From Macrostomum hystrix (lineage: Eukaryota; Platyhelminthes; Macrostomidae), in the NCBI GenBank assembly GCA_950097015.1, contig CATNEN010000039.1, positions 13,486,501 through 13,550,500 on the forward strand: a stretch of DNA of 64,000 nucleotides, read 5' to 3'. The translations under genes and the position numbers were made by a program. Shown here in pieces: positions 54,562 through 64,000 of the stretch (its first letter is position 1; each line of letters starts with the position of its first letter). The notes under the pieces are model-generated. The model was given only the letters and a program-made list of their open reading frames with translations. It was not told the DNA's origin and searched no databases.

Positions 54562-54879
54562 TATTGCAAGTTGTGTTAAACTGCTAATCTGCCCTAGTTT
54601 AATTGTACTTTACAATGGACTGGTAGTTCTGAAATTTAGGCGAATGTTTTGTCAGAAAACACTTTCTCTTTAATATTAGCATTTGCTACATTAATATTAC
54701 GACCAAAAGATTACACCTGCGCCAATTAGGTCAGAATTGCAGCCTGTTGAGCTTGAGAATACAGCTAGTTAGTTTATGGGCAAAGCCCATATTATTGCAT
54801 TGATTTAATGAAGAAACGAAAAGCTATCAAGTAAGAAAGCAATTTTAGTAGAACACGCTCGTTTAAAAGTGCATCACTT
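54562..54879. other. REXO4 upstream region
   Basis: AT-rich 5' flank of REXO4 (minus strand). TTACACCTGCGCCAATTAGG at about 54711-54730 matches the far end of SINE family A, so part of this stretch may be a broken SINE copy. Confidence 0.4.
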
Positions 54880-55075
54880 ATATGACTACTTAATTGATTA
54901 CACCAACTGATGCTGCTACCTATTTAATAGCTGGGTGAACTGAAGCAATACAGAGTTGGGTATCTTGCTAAAGGACACAAATTGTTTTATTGATGTCGGG
55001 AATCGAACCCCCGATCTTCAATTCGTGAGTCGGACGCCCTGACCTCTAGCTAGGCTACCTAAGAGGCATATATTT
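54880..55075 (-). mobile_element. tRNA-derived SINE, family A, best-preserved head
   Basis: On the minus strand: GGTAGCCTAGCTAGAGGTCA (A-box region), CGTCCGACTCACGAATTGAA, then B-box GGGGGTTCGATTCCCGAC, followed by TTGCTTCAGTTCACCCAGCT. The A- to B-box spacing fits a tRNA ancestor, but no cloverleaf closes fully, so it is not called a tRNA gene. Confidence 0.8.
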
Positions 55076-55236
55076 AATTAGTTAAACCAAATAAGAAGAC
55101 CACAGTTTTTGTGCGATGATAAAGTTACGAAAGTGCCACTAATTAGAAAGTATATTTCTACAATTTTATGCACGAAAATGCTTTGGTAAAAAAACTGCCG
55201 ATATGTATCGAAAAAAAACATTTTGTCACGGGTGAA

Positions 55237-57049
55237 TCAGTCGGCAAAGTTCTGGCCGAAAACGGCCGTGAGCCTGGCAGCTTTCTTCGGGCCCAGACCG
55301 GGGCAGCGTTCCAGTTCGGCGCTGCTAGCTCCAATCATCGCTTCGAAGGTGCCGAAGTTGGCGGCCAGGCAGGCAGCGTCAGACCGGCTGACGCCGCGAA
55401 TGCAGCCAAGGACGTCGCGAAGTTGGCCAGGCCAATCGTCGGCTGATCGTTCCATCAGCGAGTCGGCCGGCTTCTTCTCCAGAGATTTGAAGCTCTCCAA
55501 ATAGCGGCCCGCCTCGTCGTTGCTCCAGGCAAGGATTAGCGTAGAGCCGGCCATTAGGCAGATGCGGTTCAATTCACGCACAGCGTCTGTATACTCCTGC
55601 GTGTCTACTAACAGTAGAAGAATACGCAAGTCGAATTCGCGCGGTCCCAGCAGGCGCAGGCGTTGGTGCACATAGTCAGGATGGAGACAGTGATAGCGCA
55701 CGGATAGGAACAGGCAGCAGGCGGTGCGGCCGAGTATAAAATCGGCCGGGTCGGCCGACTCGGCGAATTCCCAGGGCACCGAGCGAATGGAGCGCAGTAC
55801 TGGATTGCCGCGCTGGCGATGACTGACTAGAATTCTCTGCTGCTGCAATTGCTGCTGCTCCTTCTGCTGCTGCTCCAGCTGCTGCAGCTGCTGAGCTGGC
55901 ACACGAATCACTCCAGGCTGTGGCTTAGGAACTGTGCTAGCCCCATCTAAGCAGCCCTTTACTGTGATTTGTTCCCAAACAAAGGAGAAAAAATATTACT
56001 TGACTTCCAACGAATTCGTAAACGTAACATATATTGAGGAGACGGACTCGAGATGGGGATCTAAGAGGATTGCTACCTACTCAATATGGGGATCTGAGAG
56101 GATGGCTTCTCAATATGGGGATCTGTGAGGACGGCTGCTCAAAATGAGGATCACAGATAATGGCTAGGCCTACTTTAAAAAATCTGAGAAGATGGCTAAT
56201 CAAAATGAGGATCAGAGAGAATGGCTACTCAAAATGAGGATCAAAGAGAATGGCTACTCAAAAAAATCGGAGAAGATGGCTACTCAAAATGGGGATCAGA
56301 GAGGATGGTAGTGGTAGCTCAAAATGGGGATCTGAGAGGATGGTAGTGGTAGCTCAAAATGGGGATCTGAGAGGATGGTAGTGGTAGCTCAAAATGGGGA
56401 TCTGAGAGGATGGTATTCGTAGCTCAAAATGGGGATCTGAGACGATTACTACTCAAATAGAATCTGAGAGGATGGCTACTCAAATAGGATCTGAGAGGAT
56501 GGCTACTCAAATAGGATCTGAGAGGATGGCTACTCAAATAGGATCTGAGAGGATGGCTACTCAAATAGGATCTGAGAGGATGGCTACTCAAATAGGATCT
56601 GAGAGGATGGCTACTCAAATGGGGATCGGAGAGGATGGCTACTCAAAATAAGGATCTTATTTTGGCTACTCAAAGGAGAGGATGGCTACTCAAGATATGG
56701 ATCTGAGAGCAGGATTACTCAAAACGATTATCTGAGACCGAGGGGATGGCTCACCTGTTTCTCTAGTCACAGTCAAAGCTGTTGGTTCTTTCTGAGCAGT
56801 GTCATCGGACCCAGTATCAGTTTTTGAGCTAGCAAGAGCAGCTGCAAAGATGGCACCAGGTGCAAACTCATCATCATCTTTGCTGACGTGCTTGCCAAAA
56901 TTTCTGCTGCCCAAATCAATATCTGTTTCATCAACAATGGCTATGTCTATGGGTACACGTGGTTGCTTAGCTGGCACAGCAGTGCTAGAAATTTCAGAAT
57001 TATCTTCTGAAGTCAAAGCTGTTGCTTGTCGCTTTGTGGGTGAAGCCAT
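55237..57049 (-). CDS. ERCC1: ERCC1 DNA excision-repair protein, 2 exons
   Basis: Non-catalytic partner of XPF in the 5' incision nuclease for nucleotide-excision and crosslink repair. Exons on the minus strand: 56755-57049 and 55237-55961, phase 1 at the junction, 339 aa (human 297). The central domain includes RQRGNPVLRSIRSVPWEF, the degenerate nuclease fold (FILGRTACCLFLSVRYHCL, HPDYVHQRL) and LILAWSNDEAGRYLESFK. The C-terminal tandem HhH (about residues 287-328) contains CPGLGPKKAARL, needed for XPF pairing. As in ERCC1 generally, the GDx(n)ERKxxxD nuclease motif is absent. A Gln-rich insertion (QQLEQQQKEQQQLQQQ) precedes the central domain. The N-terminal exon is acidic and poorly conserved. 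Its intron is a minisatellite. Confidence 0.93.
56045..56745 (+). repeat. 27-29-bp minisatellite, ERCC1 intron
   Basis: Units with GGATCTGAGAGGATGGCTAC then TCAAATA, plus degenerate AAAATGAGGATCA and GGTAGTGGTAGCTC variants. It is recognisably the same family as the REXO4 intron 1 array 2 kb away. Confidence 0.95.
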
Positions 57050-57440
57050 GGTGTGCTGGTAAGCCTACGTGTCTGCAAGCAGTTAAGTGTTGATTAGTTG
57101 AGTCCTAAATTTAGAAAACATAGGACAACATAAGCTACAACAGATATGTCAACAACCCACTGTTTTATAATTGGGTCTATGACCTACTAGAAGCCAGTAA
57201 GGTGGAAGTTTGAAGTCAATTGGAAAACCTGAAGTATTTTTTGGAATAAAGTTCAAGAAACCTACCTAGGTCTTTACTTATGACTATAGCTATAGCTAAT
57301 AGTAATAAATAAAACTAATTACAGAACAGAAAGGCAGGCTGCAGGCTATGGCACACCATTTGGTGACATTAGACCTATAGGACCACAACCAGCAAGGCAA
57401 TTTTATTTAGTATTAAGCACATATATATGGATACTATATA
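57050..57440. other. ERCC1 upstream region
   Basis: AT-rich 5' flank of ERCC1 (minus strand); no promoter motif is assignable. ATATATATGG occurs at its far end beside the solo LTR. Confidence 0.35.
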
Positions 57441-58275
57441 TGTTGTGAGCTGCATCTCACAATGACCTTGCCCCTGCGTCTCTAACCCTTCCACCCCGGC
57501 CACCTGCTCAAACCAGTTCTGGCCAGCCCCGGCTTAGGCCACCCTCCTTTTTTGTTGGTTGTCGTTCGCCCATTGGCTGCCCCATGCGCCATCCTCACTA
57601 GTCCAATCAGGCCTCTCGCCAAGGAGACTTCTGATTGGCTAGCTGGTCTCCTTCTCTCTCTCACTCTGCTCTCAGCCTTGTGTGTTTGCCCCCCCAGCCC
57701 TGCGTGGCTTAGCCCTACCCCGTCCAGCCCAATGCCCTTGCCCCCACCCCACGCTGTTATTTATTAGCGCGCGCTGCCCGTGGCCAGCCCTGCGCCTCCC
57801 GAGTACTATTGCGAGCGAAAGTAAGAGTAAACGATCAATAATAAACTACGCAGCCTGAACTACAATACTTGCCATGAGTGCCACGTTCAATCCCTCCCGG
57901 TAAGAAAAGCATTCACAAGTTATTTATTTGTCTGTGCTCAAACCTTGTTCCACTGCCCGACCTCTGCTAGTGTCAGAAGCTCATCATCATCCTTCTCCTC
58001 CAGAGTCTTCCCTCGAGTCTGCAAAGTGTTGGTACGCCTCCAGACCATCATCCACCTCTCTCTGGGGCTGTCAAGTGGCTACCCGCTCGCAGTCAAAGTC
58101 TTCAGTCCAGGCTTAGCGAGTGTCGGTATGCTCTAAGTCTACCCCATCTCTCCTCGGAGTGTCTGGACGCCTCAAGGGTCGCTGCTTCCCCTCCCTCGGC
58201 AAGCTTTGGGTGGTCCATACCCGAACCCCTACTACCGCATTGGCGAACTGCCGACCATACTGAGGAATTACAACA
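57441..58275 (+). mobile_element. Solo LTR, about 835 bp
   Basis: Begins TGTTGTGAGC and ends GAGGAATTACAACA, with TATA on each side as a possible 4-bp target duplication in AT-rich DNA. It is GC-rich compared with its flanks and contains TTATTTATTAG and an AATAAA (57840-57845) in plus orientation. Its termini (TGTTGTG...ACAACA) resemble those of the gypsy LTR at 44389 although the interiors differ. The short ORFs inside are not called. Confidence 0.65.
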
Positions 58276-60168
58276 TATATATATCAGATATACACTCATA
58301 TAGGTGAGTACATCTGCCCTAACTTTCTTATTGTCAAGTGCAGGCAGTTTACATTTATTTAAACTGTGCATTGTAATAAATTAGGCTACAGGACAAGTCC
58401 CCTATACTTATAGGGGACAAGTCCATTATATTTCCCCAAAAAAGGCGAATGAGGCCTTGAACTTAGGGACCTTAATATGAGAGGCAATTTCTGTCTAACA
58501 CAAACCATTTTGCTACTAGCCCCCAACAGCTAGGCAGGCCTAGACAAAAATTATAAACACTACTAAAATAGTTTTTATTTAGTTGATTGACATGAATACA
58601 ATATGTACCCCCCCTACACTGTCATACTGATAGGCCTAGTCATTACATATAATACAAAGTGTTACATTGAAACCTTTGTTAATTAAGATATGTTTCTAAT
58701 AACTTCCTGATTTAAAAGGTTGAGTTTTAAACTAAGCCTTACACAGCTCATCCTTTTTATTATGTCTAGTTGATTCTTTTAATTTAAATTTATATCTAGA
58801 ATGATTTTTTGATTGTTGATTGAATAAAATTATCAAAATAAATCGCCACAAGAAACAGCATAGAAGCAGAGGTTAGACAGGGTTTTAGTGTTCAAGATTA
58901 GGGTAGGAATTATTTTTTAGGAGTCAATAGTCAGGCTGATAGGAGTCAGGGCAAACATATATTGTATCATTTTATAGCATAGTTGGTTCCAGTATCTTCA
59001 TCTGCATTAGGCCTATACATTATACCGTGATAATGTATCTCATCTACCAACTGATGATTTGAATTACTTGTATACAAATGAAATTCATGAGCAAATAAAT
59101 AATTTGCACACAGTATTTGATTTCATGGCCATGAAAATGAGCCTCAAAAAGGATTCAAATATTGCGTAGATGAAGGGCCTAACTGCAGACTAAAGTGAGT
59201 GTCATACAAAAAAGCACCTGATCAATATGAACTTGTGGATTTTATATGCATTGATCAGTATGATCTTTTATTATGAGACTATTATAGTTATAGCTGTAGC
59301 ACTTAGTTTCAACTGTTCATATGGCCCATTTTTTGTTTTTTAATTATGCTTTGTAGTGGGCTATGTAGTGTTTCTTCTGATCTTGTGCACTAGTAAATGT
59401 TTTCAAATAAGGTTACATTCTCAAATTTTCGTCTCGGTCTGGGCTAATAACAAATAGCAACCTTTACAGTGAATTATCATCGGACGGCAACTGCTAGCTT
59501 TCGTGTATATGTAAAATTTAATTAGTTCACTCCGTCCTGAAATTCAACATTCAAAATTCACGATTATTCGTAGAATCACTTAGATAAACTAAAATAACAA
59601 GCCCTAAAGCAAAGTCAAAAGCTATCTTTCAAATAAAATTATCCATTCATTTTATTTTTAAAGATTTTAAAATACTCTAGTTACACCTTTTTGGCTGTTA
59701 GGAGTTATTTTTTAGTTGCCTGTGTGTTGCAGTGCTTTTTCAGTTTTCCCCTGGCTATAGCCTGTCCATATGGCTACGATGACAATTAAGGTTAAGGCAG
59801 AGTGGAATTCTGACGATACAAGTCCGAGGCTCCGGCTTGGGTACTGCATTTTAGTAACCAGACAACACAGATCAGAGACAATGTTGTTCCGGCCCTCCTG
59901 GTTCATAGCAGAAAGTATAGGCCAACAATTTTCAGAACAGATATGTGGTAAATTAAAGCTAACTGATATTTTGTGTATAATTTGCATCTGCCATTTCAAG
60001 CAAAAAAACTGTTACATCAATATCAATTAATCAACGAAAACTTGCGCTGTCTGCAATGCGAGACACTGAGACCGTCACAATAAGTTGATAGAATCGGGCA
60101 AATAAAATAGTAATCCTCTAAGTACAACTCTAAAATGCAAGGCTAACGCAACTCTTTCTTGGGACTTA
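58276..60168. other. AT-rich spacer with SINE fragments
   Basis: At 58280-58385, ACATCTGCCCTAACTTTCTT and nearby bases match a piece of SINE family B (minus orientation). The remainder is AT-rich without recognised genes. A plus-strand ORF at 59770-60030 overlaps a minus-strand ORF and has no recognisable motif. Confidence 0.4.
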
Positions 60169-61126
60169 TTCGAGGAGTGCTCTGAAAGTTTCCGGATACG
60201 CAACAATGAACCAAGTTAACAAAGTGAAACTAGTTACAACTTTTCAAAGTACACTCCAGCAACTTGCGTGCACCGATTCATCCTCTGAAACCAGTTGATG
60301 AAGCATTGGGACCATTCGCTTTGTCCTATGGTTGCCACGGCATCGTGGTACGCGTGAACAGCCTCCACACTGGATGAAAATCGACGCCCCTTCAGCTGAC
60401 TCTTAAATTTCGGGAACAAAAAAGTCGCAGGGGGGCAGGTCAGGTGAGTAGGCTGGGTTTGGTAGCAATTTTACCCCAGAATCTGTCAAGAAGTCAACAG
60501 TCAAAGCAGCCGTGTGTGCCGGGGCGTTGTCATAGTGCCACAGAAGACCACGGACTCCAGTTACAGGACGTCGTTCGGCCAATGCATTGAGGACTTTTGG
60601 TACACAGATGTTGGTGTACCAAATGTGCTGTCACCGTCTGCTGACTCTCGAGCACTACCGTGCCCACATAGCCCGAGCAGCTGAAGAATGCTGCAACCAT
60701 CTTCTTTCCTGAACTTTTGGATCGGATGGCCGTCTGAGGGGCATCCTCATCAGGAAAGCACCACTGATCTTTTGCACTCGAAGGTGCTGGTGCTCTCATT
60801 AAGTGCCCCCGATCCAATCTGCAGGCTTGCCTCGAGCTGGCGGTAGGTGATTCGAGGATCCTTCAGGATAAGCCGCTCTGCGTCATTAATGTTTTGCTGG
60901 GTAACTGCGGTTGCAGGCCTGCAACAACGGGACACATCTTGGAGGTACTGCCGACCGCATCTGAATTCCGCATGCGAGTCAAAAACTGCTGTCCGCGATA
61001 GTGCAGAGTCTTGAAAACAGCTTTGAAGCCGATTTAGTGATTCTTGGGATGATAAACCCATTTTGAAATCATAATGAGTCATGGTTCTAAAATACTCGCA
61101 AGAGAGTTCTTTCAGAGCATCCCTCG
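60169..61126 (-). mobile_element. Internally deleted mariner-type transposon
   Basis: The ends CGAGGAGTGCTCTGAAAG (60171-60188) and, reversed, CGAGGGATGCTCTGAAAG (61126 inwards) form imperfect terminal inverted repeats. The right end abuts TA (61127-61128), and the left has TATT. About 0.95 kb, against about 1.3 kb for complete mariners, in line with the coding deletion. Confidence 0.85.
60234..61082 (-). pseudogene. Mariner transposase pseudogene
   Basis: Minus-strand remnants: an N-terminal helix-turn-helix part (RITYRQLEASLQIGSG, start near 61082), then directly WCFPDEDAPQTAIRSKSSGK, HYDNAPAHTA containing the second catalytic Asp, and FPKFKSQLKG near the C-terminus. The segment that should hold the first catalytic Asp (TGDE block) is absent between the first two, and several frame changes follow. 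The copy cannot encode an active enzyme. Confidence 0.88.
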
Positions 61127-61800
61127 TACACCAAACGGCATATCAAAAAGGAATAACAATTTCATTAGTTTTATGCTTGGAGCTGATCAAGCCTCTCTAG
61201 CTTGTGCTATAGGTGCCGTATACCTGTGAAGTTCACACGCAAACATCTGGAATGGGGTGAGAGTCCCGAGCGACAATCCCCAAGCCTCTCACACGCCACC
61301 GGAGGCCTTCAGTTGGATAAAATCCGTATTTAATCTCTTTTAGCTCCCACAATAGGTACCATCCAGAGTCTACCATGTATGGATATGTCAAAAGCGAAAG
61401 CTAACTTGACACTATAGGCGTGGACCTAGAGAACGCTGTTAAGAATCCACGGCAAATGTTATTAAACTGTGCATGGGTGACCCCAGCTAGCCTTATCTAC
61501 CTGAGCTATGTTTTGCTGTTTGCTTCGCCAAATAAAATAATAATGTGACCATGCATTTTTGCTTTCAATGTCAATTCAGCAATGAAGCCGACTATATAGC
61601 CCCTAAAACTCTGACAAAAAGAGAAAAGCAAAAGATAGGGTTTAAAGATCATATTGTGGGACAGTGGGACGAAGCACTATAATTATTTTCTTGAATAGAC
61701 ACGCTTCAGGCAATGGAGGCTGTCATTTGGCACTTTCAAAAATAAAAAAGCAGGGGTCGCGACGCTCTCACAGCCCTTAATTGGTCTTCGAAAGAAGCCA
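61127..61800. other. Spacer with a possible (AAT)n-tailed repeat
   Basis: About 61230-61550 is moderately GC-rich and ends GCCAAATAAAATAATAATG, resembling a short retroelement 3' end. No protein motif is seen. Confidence 0.35.
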
Positions 61801-61914
61801 CGCATTTGGAAAACCGGAAAAACGTACCGATTTCAAGGCCATGTACGCTCGTATATACCAGACCGCTGAGTGCTGGTGGACCTCAAGCCATACTCTCAGC
61901 TTCTACAATCTGCT

Positions 61915-62130
61915 TCATCAAGCAACAGCAGCAGCAGCACAAACATAAAGTGGCAGCTCGTTCTCGGACTCCTGCTCTGCGCATGCAGCTCTGGCAGTCG
62001 CCAGGCCCAGCCAGGAGATGTCGGAGGAGGCCGCGGAGACTCTGCGGGCCCTGGAGACCCTTTCGGATCTGGACGAGCCGGAGAAGGCCGAAGCCAAGGC
62101 CTTGGCGCTGGAGAGTTCTATGTGGTAGTT
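61915..62130 (+). CDS. Candidate coding exon, Ala/Glu-rich helix (unassigned)
   Basis: In the frame through ATG 62017 the sequence reads MSEEAAETLRALETLSDLDE and continues as a charged helix to about 62128, where TATGTG is followed by GTAGTT, a possible donor. The frame is open upstream to about 61950 and the GC-rich composition matches true exons in this window. No family is recognised. The overlapping frames 61806-62150 and 61870-62193 are less natural. Confidence 0.4.
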
Positions 62131-62589
62131 CGAGTGTTTCTGAGGATTGAAAATGCAATTGGCCTATTCAGGTTCGAAATTTCGAAAGCTTAATAGACGA
62201 GGGCAAAATGGTATACTAACTGATGCAGGAAACCCCGGAAATAACCGAAAAAGAGCAATGGAATTACGGCTAAGCTATCATATTCGGAGAGCTGCAATGT
62301 GATCATGCTTGAATTGACTACTACACACAGATATTATGCATTAACAGAGGCTCACAATCCCTCTGACACAGACAGAAAAACAATTAAAAGCGAATTAATG
62401 GCTTGTCATTCCAACAAAGCTAATTGCATTAACAGGGTGGACTTGGCCATAGACAATCTGGTACAGTCTGAAGCTTAGCGGCCTCGCAGACAAGTTGGAG
62501 GAGCGATCGGGACTCAGCAGGTCGGGAGTTTAACTTAGCTCAAAATTCATCTAAATCCTTAACCTGCTGAGTTTGATACATTTATTCAT

Positions 62590-62815
62590 GGACTTCTCTG
62601 TCTACTCTCATCAGTCTACTCTCCTGTCTACTCTCCTCTGTCTACTCTCCTCTGTCTACTCACCTCTGTCTACTCACCTCTGTCTACTCTCCTATGTCTA
62701 CTTTCCTCTGTCTACTCTCCTCTGTCTACTTTCCTCTGTCTAATCTCCGCTGTCTAGTCTCTCCTCTGTCTACTCTCTCCTCTGTCTACTCCCTCCTCTG
62801 TCTACGTTCTCGTTC
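62590..62815 (+). repeat. 14-17-bp CTCTGTCTACTCTCCT minisatellite
   Basis: Tandem CTCTGTCTACTCTCCT and CCTCTGTCTACTCA units run up to TTCTCGTTCACAG, an acceptor-like sequence at 62813-62825. This repeats the array-then-acceptor pattern of the known introns. Confidence 0.9.
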
Positions 62816-62821
62816 ACAGTC

Positions 62822-63053
62822 GTGGACCCGTACGCTTCTTGGCACGTTGAACTTGGCTCCTTCTTGGCTCCATGATCAGCGGCGTCTCGGGATTCGGAGC
62901 CTGTCTCTAAGTGCTGGTGATGAGGTCTTCTCGACTCAATGCCAGCACACAGGGCACAATTCCAGTCTCTTTCAGAAGGAGATGCTCGCTATCTGTTCCA
63001 GCGCGGCGGAGATGCACCAGAGAGCCATGACGTGTCAAAAGAGCAGCTTTCAT
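62822..63053 (+). CDS. Candidate exon downstream of the minisatellite (unassigned)
   Basis: After the acceptor-like CACAG, an open frame beginning TCG TGG ACC encodes LLGTLNLAPSW...FQKEMLAICSSAAEMHQRAM with balanced composition, up to a possible donor GGTAGTC. No family is recognised. It could belong with the candidate at 61915-62130, but the phase I infer for that donor does not match, so the link is unsupported. Confidence 0.35.
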
Positions 63054-63467
63054 TCCGGTAGTCAGGGCCAAAGATTATATATTATATATCTTCCTTGCGA
63101 GACAGAAAGAACAAAAATGCTACTTCTGCTACTGAAAAAAGTAGGCGGAACGCGTGATGTAATCTAGTATATTCTAGTATCTGTGCTTGAACGAGCAAGC
63201 AGTTCTGATAATATAATATAACAGGCCTGAACAGATCAGTGCGCCTGTTTTTCCGTGTTTTTCAAACTGAATACTAATTAAACGTCAGAATTTAAACGCC
63301 ATTGTGCTTAGTATTTTCAACTACAGAACAGGAAAACTCTTTCTGGGCTAATAAAGACCTACGTTTCCTAATACAATTAAATAATAAATTTTTAGAAAAT
63401 TAAAATCGTTTTCATTATCGTTCTCGTATTTTTCAGACGAATTCCGACTCTAATTGGCAGCACCAGA

Positions 63468-63694
63468 TTAGTCAGCCACGGACAATGAACTCGCCGCTGC
63501 TGGCAGAGCTGAGAGCAGCCGGTACTGCAACAGGTGGCACAGGCCCTGCTCACGATTGAAGATCACCGCCTCGCAGCCGATGTCGCACAGGTAGACGCAC
63601 TCGAGTAGTCCGCGAACGCTCACGGTGCTGTAGGCCAGCGCGTATGGCATGCTCATGCCGACCAAGGTGCGATCGCCAAAAACAAATGCTCCCT
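63468..63694 (-). CDS. Last exon of a PAN/apple-like protein (partial)
   Basis: The minus-strand frame follows an acceptor (TTACCGCAG at about 63703-63695) and ends at a TAA (63470-63468). It reads GLLECVYLCDIGCEAVIFNREQ followed by GLCHLLQY. The C-x3-C-x3-C spacing with AVIFN and a later GLCHL is typical of PAN/apple extracellular domains, which bind proteins or carbohydrates. Upstream exons would lie beyond 64000. Confidence 0.6.
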
Positions 63695-63784
63695 CTGCGG
63701 TAAAAAATGGAAACACGGTCGTTGTAAACTAGCTTTTTACATAATCTACTAGACAATGGACTTCTTGTGAGCACGCAAATAATA

Positions 63785-64000
63785 TTGTAATAATTGACTA
63801 CACCTGCCCCAGTCAGGCCAGATGGGCAGCCGCAGCTAGTACAGCCGTTCAGTCCATGGACTGGAACCGCCACTCCCACCCTCAATTATGCCAGCTGATG
63901 CTGCGCTGGCACCCATTGTACAGCGGGCTGAACTGAAGTAACGCATTGATAAGTGTCTTGCTAAAGGACCTGATCCAACCACTGGGCTGAAACTCCCCAA
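63785..64000 (-). mobile_element. tRNA-derived SINE, family A, truncated by the window end
   Basis: Contains, on the plus strand, CTACACCTGCCCCAGTCAGG, CAGTCCATGGACTGG and CAGCGGGCTGAACTGAAGTA, in the same order as the minus-strand copy at 16250-16505. The tRNA-like head would lie beyond the window end. Confidence 0.7.

Noticed and set aside
54990-55075. tRNA gene on the minus strand
   Set aside because: A- and B-box are present, but the acceptor and anticodon stems do not close, and the same sequence with a non-tRNA body recurs elsewhere; called a SINE.
59770-60030. Plus-strand ORF of 86 codons and the opposing 95-codon minus ORF
   Set aside because: They overlap in opposite directions in AT-rich DNA, lack any motif and have no splice context.

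Overview
The window reads as animal nuclear DNA: intron-containing genes with GT-AG splice sites, GC-richer exons in AT-richer surroundings, and many metazoan-type transposons. Orthologues of SNRK, GCN1, NT5C2, REXO4 and ERCC1 are recognisable, and so is a mosaic of RTE-like LINE, Ty3/gypsy, mariner, hAT, SINE and Polinton-like debris. Together with an extreme load of intronic minisatellites this fits an invertebrate, plausibly a lophotrochozoan or flatworm (a Macrostomum-like worm would fit). No feature proves the species. Exon structures are hand-built from splice consensus, phase and remembered family sequences.

Layout. 1-3663: AT-rich spacer with a TA-flanked inverted-repeat element and a solo LTR. 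3664-7530 (+): SNRK kinase in 3 exons. 7531-10482: spacer with a SINE, a hAT-type element and a 20-bp satellite. 10483-27938 (+): GCN1 in 22 exons (about 2735 aa), most introns filled by tandem repeats and SINEs. 28.2-32.1 kb: tandem arrays around a decayed Polinton-like fragment (F54H12.2-like protein plus adenain-like protease). 32775-33587 (-): a small three-finger-like membrane protein. 34929-43708 (-): NT5C2 in 6 exons, with a 3.3-kb intact LINE inserted in its first intron. 44.1-49.5 kb: a triple nest of an intact young gypsy element inside a solo LTR inside a 20-bp minisatellite. 49897-54561 (-): REXO4 in 4 exons. 55237-57049 (-): ERCC1 in 2 exons. 57441-58275: another solo LTR. 60169-61126: a deleted mariner. 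61.9-63.1 kb: weak candidate exons. 63468-63694 (-): the last exon of a PAN/apple-like protein. 63.78-64 kb: a SINE running off the end.

The cellular genes are housekeeping or signalling genes (amino-acid starvation sensing by GCN1, AMPK-related kinase SNRK, purine nucleotide catabolism by NT5C2, rRNA processing by REXO4, DNA repair by ERCC1), and nothing suggests that they form one pathway. The striking feature is the introns. About half or more hold a tandem array, usually with a unit of its own. In at least three cases the unit length is a multiple of 3 and the array is an open frame running into the next exon.
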